Origin: Marsupella aquatica
Taxonomy: Eukaryota > Marchantiophyta
Direction: 5' to 3'
NCBI GenBank assembly: GCA_973895155.1
Contig: OZ316897.1
Span: 10,416,001-10,480,000 of the forward strand
DNA: 64,000 bases
The position numbers and the translations under genes were made by a program. A model generated the notes under the pieces. That model searched no databases and was not told the DNA's origin. It was given only the letters and a program-made list of their open reading frames with translations. Positions 55,799 through 64,000 of the stretch are shown piece after piece; positions within the stretch are counted from its first letter, which is position 1; each line of letters opens with the position of its first letter.

Positions 55799-57151
55799 AT
55801 GCCCCACTCAGGCAATATGACCATTGTAAATTCAGAGCAAAAAGTGAAAGAAGAGGACCCTGGTGCTTCGATTTCTACACTCGGTGAAGAGTCTGCATTG
55901 GGAGGCATCTGTAACGTGGAAACCAAGGCCTTGCAAACACCCATCAGTTGTACAGCGGCAGCCCAATTTTCCATCAGTGAAGAGAAGATGACAATCTTGC
56001 AAGCATCCATCAGTTGTACAGCGGCAGCCCAATTTTCCGTCAGTGAAGAGAACATGACGCCCTTTCAAGCATCCGTCAGCTCTACAGTGGCAGCCCAATT
56101 TCCCGTCAGTGAACTCATCAGTTCTACAGCGCCAGCCCAACGTCCCGTTCGGGAAGAGGAGATGGCGACCTTGCCAGCATCATTTCCCATCTGGGAAGAT
56201 AAGGAGAAGACCTCGGATCAATTCGTATCCCTGTGGTCCGAGGCAATTCAGCGGCTAGGAAACATCTGCAGCATGGAATTCAATGCCCCATCAGCACCAA
56301 TGTGTCCTACGGAGTTGACGCAATTAACTGGTAGGGAAGAGAGAAGGCGGACTTCAGAGCAAGCTGTGACCCTGTCGGAGGTCGTTGAGACCTGCATTGG
56401 GGGATTGGAGAATTTGTGCCTGATAGAAAATGGGCAAGGCGAGAAAACTTGGCGCAGCCCATTACCATCCTGGTATCCTCGTCGACCGCTGCAGGACATC
56501 ACAGCAGTTCTCAACATTGGCCCCGTGAGTATCTAATATCCTGTCCTATGCTGATGGCGTTTCCTAGGACGCTTCCCTCATCTCTAATTCAAGCTATGTT
56601 ATATTCTTGCGAGATCGAGATCACGTAGAACTCCCTGCTGCTCTGCTGCTGCTTTGCTCTCTACTACGTTGTAGAATTCTGTAGACACATACGTACGAAC
56701 CAGGCCGGACCCAATATCATAGAGCAAAGATCTCTTTGAATCCTAATTGATGCTTGGTTCTTCTGCATTTGGTCAATGTTCCTTCGATTACGTCCAGCAG
56801 GCTTTGCCAACAAGTCAAATTCCCTGATGGGAAAGCTTTATGTGGATGGAACGGAAATTGATATCAAATGTCGATGTAAATAGCTTCTGCATGCATGAAT
56901 TGAGGGTCCATAGGGAGTTTTCATCTTGAATACAGTCTTAACCCTTTGTCTAACAGGTGCCATCTGAAGAAGCTTCGAATTTAAAGAAAGGAAGCAAGAA
57001 AGCGCAAAGTGTACAACTACTTGGACACCTTCACGACAACAGAGGACGAGCGTTTGGCCAACAGAGAGCGCCGCGAGCCCCTTGCAAGCCCACTTCCCCG
57101 GTGTCCGCTGCACCCAAGCGAAGTTCACTGCTGAGGAAGGGCTTCAGATGA
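55799..57151 (+). CDS. Unknown protein with 22-residue repeats and a C-terminal RRPLQDIT motif
   Basis: Two exons, 55799-56524 and 56957-57151, joined in phase 0 (gtgagt...aacag borders), encode 306 residues from MPHSGNMTIVNSEQ. Residues ~45-130 carry four copies of a 22-residue repeat around ISCTAAAQFSISEE, the third shortened. The middle is acidic (EVVETCIGGLENLC). Exon 1 ends SWYPRRPLQDITAVLNIGP and exon 2 is basic, ending SSLLRKGFR. The PLxDIT-type motif and basic tail recall short motifs of plant cell-cycle and APC/C-linked proteins, but that is only a resemblance and I assign no function. The frame is open farther upstream without an ATG, so a 5' exon is possible. It is convergent with MSH5, with 727 bp between stops. 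Confidence 0.65.
55940..56175 (+). repeat. 66-bp coding tandem repeat (about 3.7 copies)
   Basis: Units start near 55940, 56006 and 56072, with a last copy after a 21-bp deletion near 56117. 'cagttgtacagcggcagccc' is identical in the first two units. The period is a multiple of three, so the frame is kept. High identity of the first two copies implies recent duplication. Confidence 0.9.
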
Positions 57152-57878
57152 TGCACCTGGACGACAAACGACAATACGTAGGAGTGCTTTATATCGGGCC
57201 AATGTTTAATGCGGACAGACCTCCTGTCCCTCACAGGTAACCTTCAGGTGGAAGGGGATGACGGTGTATATGGAGTAGGCGAGCCCAGCGTTCTCCGTCA
57301 CCTCTGTCCTGGTCATGATGGGAGGAATCTGTCCAGCCGTCCCCTTGTTGGTGCTCCCCTCTCGAGAATGCAATCATTCTTAGATTTCCGATGAGAAATG
57401 CTGTCAACATTGGCACGTTTTCGAGCGTCCTTAATTCCAGAGATTTCTAGTTTAGCTCTTGGAAAAGAACCATTTCCCTTGGTCACTGACACAGTTGAGA
57501 GTAGTTGTTCTACGGCCAGAAGCAAATGTACATCTAATTTACTATCGAATCCTCAAACTAGTCTAACACAGTAACTAGGGCTCTTGTACGATAAGCTCAG
57601 TGATTCATGAACACCCCAGACAAGATATTTCAGCACGTAGTATTTCCCTTTGTTTCTGCCTCTTCCATTCTTTCAGCTTGACCCTACAACAGGAGAACAT
57701 CCAAGCAAGCTTGTCATTTAAATTGATTCATTAGGTTTTGTAACAAAGTACTCAAGCAATTCAATGTTCTGTCCGTCCCTTACCTCTATTTCGGGGGAAT
57801 CGTTTGACTTTCACATCTCTCAGTATTTGTTCTACCAAGGTACTATCTTCATGAATACAACTGTTTTCTAAGGAGCAG
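57152..57878. other. Intergenic region between convergent genes
   Basis: The 3' ends of the plus-strand unknown gene and of minus-strand MSH5 face each other across this 727-bp interval. It presumably contains both 3' UTRs. No further feature is supported. Confidence 0.5.
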
Positions 57879-60800
57879 TCATCGTTTTGTAACATTTGCT
57901 AAGTTGATTCCGTTTACTAGACAATTTCGTTTTGTATCCCTGTTGATGCAGCTGACCAATTTGCAGAAGGGAGTTTTTGAAGATACCTTTGGATAGCCCT
58001 CTTGATTGCCGTCTGTTTCATTGTCCTCCATCATTGTTTGAATATCTCTAAAAAATGCCTCAACATCTCCGTCTTCACAGTCGAAGACCAATAGCTTTTC
58101 AACAAGATTCTGCAGAGATGCAGAAATGTTTTCTTAAAAGTCTTACCTTCCAAACAGTTCACCATTTTTTAAAACTTTCATCCTGTTGCTAATTGTTCAT
58201 ACCGATAGAACTTCCATACAGCAATTGCAGTCCATACAGTAAGCCAATCTCAAAGCCTTCTCACATCTACCATCTTATCCTTCGCAACTCTTCTTCGAGT
58301 TGCATGGTACTGTATCTCCTGCCCAGCTCGAACCAGCTCCAAAACTTCTTTAGAGCGTTCAATAATCTCAGGGGAAAGACCTAGACGTCAGCCCACTCAT
58401 CAATAGTTAATATTTACGAGATTGTAAAACCCATCTGACAAGGAATGCTGCTATAGAGTTGGAAGATTTACTGACCAGCAAGCTCCGCACAGTGTATACC
58501 TGTTGTGACAAAAGGTCAGTTGACAGTCAGTCTAAGGGCTCTCATGTTATGGCCTTGACGATAGGAATAGTAAATGCTAAAAACATTCGTGTCACCACTT
58601 AGCCTAGATCTTCACTTCACGAGATGGATGCCAGTCTCAAATCTCTAGCAAATTTGGGATGTCATAATTGGAGTAACAACAGGTTAGCTTAAGAAATAAG
58701 ACTCACCATAGCTTGGTGCTGCAGATCCTGGTATGAGTCTGTACACAAGTTTAGTACAACAGTAATCAGAACAAGAGATGTAGTTTCTCACATTCGAGTC
58801 CATTTTAGACTTACCTAACGGTGACGCATAGCCTTGAGGTAATCTATGCGTCGTCTTCAGCTGTCCGTCTTGGAGGTGGCCTTTGCCAGAAGTCTTGTGT
58901 CATTTCGTTCTAGGGGAAAGGCAGGTAACGGACGAGAATCTGTTCTGATGAGCCCAACAACAGCACAACACCTCTACTCAACATGAAAGGATGATTTGGA
59001 CCAAGAGCTTCTAGGGCAAGTGGAACATAGGTATCGACCCATGTAAGAAGAATCGTAGGACGTAACAACATCCTTCTCCTGAGTTGTAGGTCTATACTGA
59101 TGCAATATTCCGTGCAGTGTACTCATATTTCAAGGTCAGGACAAAGGGACTGCGTACGATACATTACATACCTGTATAGGAAAACAATCTCGTCAAGAGG
59201 ATTGGCCTCGTTTCTCTTACTATCTATGATACTCATGGTCTGGAAAATAACCTGAGGTGACTGTTAACACAAGATTCATTACTGTCATTACTCACTGCAT
59301 CACTGAATTAAACTCCGCAGACAGAAAGACAAGATCGAACTATCATTTCGAACACAGGCCAACAGCATGACAAGTATCTATGGAGTTTTAAAATGTGTCA
59401 GGATAATCTTCTTTAAGTTTGATGCACAACTATTCGATAAGTCGGTATTCATAGAAATTCATCTATCTCTATTGGCCTACCTTAGGCAGGAGGTCTTCAT
59501 CGGTGACCTCAGAGAAATGAGTGATTGCAAAAACCTGAGGAGCCACATTGCACCTGAGTCAGGTTTAGGTGAGAGTCTTGGAATATATACGAGGGCTTGA
59601 CTGTCATTCAAAAAGTCTCAAAGCGACTGGCTATTTCTAGTGTTTCTATCTGCAGGATGATCTAGATGCCTTGCCGGAGTTGTTTTCTTAAGTTGGCTTT
59701 TACTCAATTGTTGGGCAACTTCGACCAACATTCCCGGAGGCCAAGTAACTTACCTTAGGTGGGGCTTCACGAGTTGCAAACTCGTTCAAAGTAGCGCACA
59801 AAAGACCTATGCCATCTGACAATGCGAGAGATGACTTACAATGAAAACACAACACGAGCTGGAAATGAAAACATGATCAATCAGTAGAGTATTCTGCTAT
59901 CCGATACCCATGAAGTCACTCAAAAGTCAGGGCTGGCTTCAAAGATCGAATCACTGACCTTCAGCCAACGTGCCCTTGCCAAACTCGTCAATGATACACA
60001 AGGATCTCGGAGTTGAGTGCCTGTACAACGCGAGTTAAAGTGCCGCTGAATGAGAACCCCAGGTTCTTTTTGTCGAAGGTCGCAGATCATCCGGGTCCAT
60101 AGTAGCCTCCCACATTCTCATATATAGGCTACAAATGAGATGTGAAGAAACTTCAAGCACCACATTCAAGATCTAACTGAGACCTAGCCTGAAAACATCA
60201 TTAGGTGCGCGCTTCATTCAACTTTAAACTTGAAGTGCGGGATGCACACCTGAGCATAGCAGCAATCTGGTTCAGATCTATCATAAATGTGGACTGCGCC
60301 ACTGATATGGTCTCATTGCTAACAATTCTTGTAAAAATTCTGCACAAGCGTTTGAGAAGCTTATTGTGAAGCTCAGTAGTTTTCGATCAGTCCCATGTGG
60401 GAGCTGCCATCCCCAAAATTAAGCGACACTCATAAATTGGAGGCGGGACATGTACCTATCGGTCAAACCAACAATGGCCTGATCAGCTGGTACGAAGCTC
60501 CCGATGTGCGCAAGGAATACAATCAGTGCGACCTACGTACCCACCGGGAACATATATTGAGTTGAAGTCATATCTAGCAAAGGCTGTTGGTTGCCTCATG
60601 ATTATTCGAACGGAATTGGAACCTTGTGGTGGTGACCGAACGTACGTGGAAGTTTGAACAAAAGACTGAGAGCAACTAAAGAAGATTAATTAGATTCAAA
60701 TTGCTTTGTGCTGCAGACATTATTCGGCTCTAATTGATTGATGCGGATTGATTAGGTCACGACAATAGTATGTCATTTCCAATTGTCTTCAGATTTGTAC

Positions 60801-63708
60801 ACGACCTGCTTTGCATAGATGCTCTTCCCGGAGTAGTTTGGGCCCGTCACAATGCAGATTCTCCCTGGAACATTTTCATTCCGATAAATAATTGTTCAAT
60901 TAGTAGAGACGGTTAAAGTATGTCGCCGCGGGCTAAACGGTGTCGAAATATCTTATACGTGAACTGTTTCACGTGTCCGGAAAGTGCTGGTATGTCAGTT
61001 CAAACTTTCCCGGTACAGCAGCTCGATCTAGCTGCTGGTTTGAAAGAGAAATCACTCGTGAAGGTTTGCCAATCGCACTGCCCAAAACAACTACTAGAGT
61101 TATGTTTCCCAGCCCTACTCAAAATCACTTCTGGGATCCGTAAATAAAATGGACGCTCAACTTATTTAAGCCGGTGATCGATAGGAGATGTCTGGCATAC
61201 GGGAATGTCCTAGAAATGATCAAATTATCATCAAGTCCTTGTAATTAAGTGGATCAATATGCAACGAATTTGATTCATGGAACATAAGGAGTGAGTGCAG
61301 AACCCGTGGGTGATAGAGAAATTGTTATATAGAGTTCAAACCTTCGCTGCCAATTTCTGTGTCATTCGGTACGAAACTATCGACAGTCACTTCCTGAAGA
61401 ATATGCCTGAAAGAGGGGGAATTCGTCATTAGAAAGAGGAGATGAATGGCCGATTGCAATACTAGCCTGCTACCGTAAACACTTGGGTGCAGCAATTCTA
61501 CTTTATTGGTTGAAGTCGAAGACAGTGTCACGTCACCTCCCATTCTTAATGATTAGAAGATTCTCCTCTGTCAATTCTGGTCTCGCGTAATTATGTTCCC
61601 GTGCAGCGATCGCAAGGGCAACAATACTGTGCAAAACTTGCAAAGGTCAGGAGTAGTTCAGAGATCTAGATCAGCCTGATGCATGTACCTCAAAGCGGAT
61701 GATTCACATAGGAGATTAATAGTTAGAGGAGAGGGTGCACTTTTGGCATTTTGCGAATATCTGCTATGTAGTGCCTTTCAAGCAAGGATATCGCAGTATC
61801 GTCACTGAGTAATGCCTCCAGATCTGCAGAAGATTTTACCAGTCAATTTCGGCAGCAATCCTTGAAGCTTCGATCAACGATGTACTGTACTGCTCCACTC
61901 TCGTTTCCAGGTTTCGCAATACCGCCCGCTCCATGTCTGTAAGGACACATAAATTTGCAAATCTTTAAAGTCTCTAATCAATTATCTCTGAAAGTTCTCA
62001 CGGATTTCTTTAAGTGCAGGATCGTCAAGTCAGACTCTGGATCATTCTCTCGCATATATATAGTAAACTTAGAATCTAGAATGAACTTATGCTAGCCTAC
62101 GGCAGCCCAACGCAGCAATGGCATCGATCTTGCATCTTTCTAAACTTGCTGACGAATAATTAATCTCATGAAGTTGAGGTCTCTGGGGATCCAATCAAGG
62201 GAGCACACAACGATCCATATAAAAGTGCAGGAGGCAGCGAAGAGCAGACACTAAAGCAGACCGTGAGGGAAGCAACACCAAGAAAGGAAACAGAAAGAGC
62301 GGAACTGATGTAAAGCACATTGTTTAGGATCCGCGGTTCCTATTTGCGCAGATAGAGTTGGAGACTTAGGTTTTTATATGCCCACTTTCCAGGTTTCGAA
62401 CGTAAGTGAGTGGTATTTGTGCCAGTGAGTTCAACAAGAGTGACTCTGCAGAAGTACCGGTGATTTTGCATGTGAAACTGAGTTAATGATTAATTAGAGC
62501 TGTAGTTTTTGGTTTGAACCGTTCAAGGACTCTTGAGATGGATGTTTTGAATTTCTTTATAGTTCAACATTCTCTGCTTAGCTACTTCATTCTCAAGGAG
62601 TGTCAACATCACAGTTTGCACCAAAATGGCGGTGCTACTTTGACATCTCTAGTAGCACTTGCTTGAACAAAATCGTGATGATGCCACCAGTACCTAATAT
62701 TTTGTGATATATGTCACCAATGTTTTCATCCAACTCGTGCGTCTTTGATGTCCGGTAGAATGACTCCAGAGTCTGATTGTCGTCTTCCGAGCTCCCCTGA
62801 AACTGCCGGTAATATAGCGAAGTAATGAGATCCAAAGGTCTAATAAAATAATGGTCAGATACAATGGCCTCGAGGACTGCTTCAGTAATGTCTGAGGCAA
62901 GTTGATGGAATACATCTACAGCGTCAAAGCGGTAACGCCAATGAATTAACTTACAGCGAATTCAAAATCAGGGAGTCTGCCCATTGTCTCTTCATCAAGT
63001 AGCGTCCCCTCGAAGCGCATGAAATAACCTTCAAAATAAATTTCAGAACAGCACCAACAGTTTCCTCAATTCAGGTAAGACCCTATAATTGTAAAACGAT
63101 TTCCAGAAGGCTTTTAATTAGCAAAGTAATTGACATTGCGCGAAGCTTTTCGTAGACCATGACCATCACGTAATTTCTGTCGCACTAGGTGAAGTATATC
63201 ATTAGTACAATCCTAAGCAATTTCATGATATACTGCTTCTTACAGTTCGAATTGACATTTGCTGGACTCCCCTCCAGCGAACTCGCATGCGCATCTCAGT
63301 GACATAATCTATTTAATTGCCTCTAAGCCATGTACATCAATGGCAACAAACTTCATTTAATTAATCAGCTGGCAAGACATGAATATTTCCTTAGTAGCAG
63401 TCTAAGGAGGATCCCTGACACCTCCAGATCACGGGTGGGCTTGGCAAGGTCCCAAAATATTCGAATTTCAGCACAGACAGAGACGACAGAGAATATAAAG
63501 AATAAAAGAAAGTTGAAAGGTCATGGCATGGATGCCGTGGGTTTGGAAAGGTCCAAAAATATTTGATTTTCAGCAGATAAAGAGACGACTGAGAACACAA
63601 AGAATATAAGAAAGTTGGACTTGTACCAACTTGGGGAATGTAGACAGTGGAGGACACTTTAGATGAGCGCAGTTCTGGTGGCAGCCTATTCTGTTCTGAA
63701 GCTGTCAC
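57879..63708 (-). CDS. MSH5: MSH5, meiosis-specific MutS homologue (5' part beyond window)
   Basis: With MSH4, MSH5 forms the clamp that stabilises meiotic recombination intermediates and promotes crossovers in the nucleus. Seventeen phase-consistent exons: 63708-63627, 63028-62955, 62802-62694, 61936-61840, 61626-61537, 61406-61342, 60864-60806, 60532-60456, 60327-60250, 60020-59959, 59815-59754, 59534-59481, 59239-59172, 58738-58707, 58499-58476, 58380-58271, 58109-57879. They give the last ~457 residues. Diagnostic segments in order: [57 protein letters not shown], Walker [54 protein letters not shown], Walker [67 protein letters not shown]. The SGKSIY P-loop and the [10 protein letters not shown] segment are MSH5-specific. 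All ATPase residues look intact. The upstream exons are not identified; the gene continues past the right edge. Confidence 0.96.
63436..63620. repeat. Tandem duplication inside an MSH5 intron
   Basis: Two ~85-bp copies (63436-63517 and 63538-63620) share 'ggcaaggtcccaaaatattc'/'ggaaaggtccaaaaatattt', 'agagacgac', and 'aaagaataaaagaaagttg'/'aaagaatataagaaagttgg'. The intron lies between exons 63708-63627 and 63028-62955. Confidence 0.8.
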
Positions 63709-64000
63709 CTGTTCATCACGGGGAAAATCAATCAGGTTCAGTAAGAAAACTACTTTGATTTCTTCATTTAGCCCTAGAGATATAGTTTCTAGGAGTCACA
63801 CAAATGCAGCAACCACATGATCAGCTCATCCTCATAGTCTATCTCAAATTCACAAGCTGAATGAGAGATAGATTTAGTTCTTCAGATCTAGTTGTCAAGT
63901 AGTCTACAGCGTCAGGCACATAAGTGACGCTTCATAAACGTGCACTTACCACTTCATTGTAATACTTCTACCGAATCGTACTTCCTTTCAATCACATTGG
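63709..64000. other. MSH5 intron, possibly with an upstream exon
   Basis: The minus-strand sequence before the 63708 acceptor should hold an intron and an earlier MSH5 exon. I could not match any stretch here to the protein, so the preceding exon is either outside the window or too diverged to read by eye. Confidence 0.4.

Noticed and set aside
61740-61830. Additional MSH5 exon ([12 protein letters not shown]...)
   Set aside because: The exons on either side (61936-61840 and 61626-61537) already join in phase with the expected protein order, so this open stretch is intronic.

Overview
The window is nuclear DNA from a land plant. Its genes have many introns with GT/AG junctions, and two of them (GFS12-type BEACH protein, MSH5) can be reconstructed exon by exon with consistent reading phase. 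Long repeat-rich, gene-poor stretches lie between genes. A solo LTR, an En/Spm-like/DUF7869-like transposase gene and the kinds of accessory gene present would fit a seedless plant (bryophyte, lycophyte or fern). That placement is an inference and I cannot name the species.

Layout. 264-607 is a solo LTR with a perfect 5-bp target duplication. 1660-11907 (+) is an 18-exon homologue of Arabidopsis GFS12 (split kinase-like domain, BEACH, WD40). 11908-16964 has no recognisable gene. 16965-29170 is the most interesting part, a probable large, decaying mobile element. On the minus strand it carries a ParB-like protein, a DNA-methyltransferase-like protein (the two read as one gene interrupted by a stop codon at a splice junction) and an FCP1/NIF-type HAD phosphatase-like protein. 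On the plus strand, divergently, it carries a transposase-like gene with an RNase H-like D...D...E/D pattern behind three tandem En/Spm-associated-like domains. About 25 copies of a 25-bp near-perfect palindrome lie between and inside these genes, and a TGTACA-rich array follows the transposase. 29.2-34 kb is gene-free with several tandem repeats. 36195-38155 (+) is a BTB/POZ gene. 38.2-55.8 kb has no recognisable gene but several local tandem or inverted duplications. 55799-57151 (+) is a two-exon gene of unknown function with 22-residue repeats. 57879-63708 (-) holds the last 17 exons of the meiotic MutS homologue MSH5, whose 5' part lies beyond the right edge.

How it may work together. The host genes (GFS12-like, BTB, MSH5, unknown) look like independent loci. 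In the element, a ParB-fold protein, a methylase-like domain, an array of palindromes concentrated in its introns and in the divergent intergenic region, and a transposase suggest a DNA-binding and modification module acting on its own palindromic sites. This resembles ParB/parS or phage ParB-methylase proteins transplanted into a plant transposon. At least three frame breaks and one nonsense codon indicate that this copy is degenerate.
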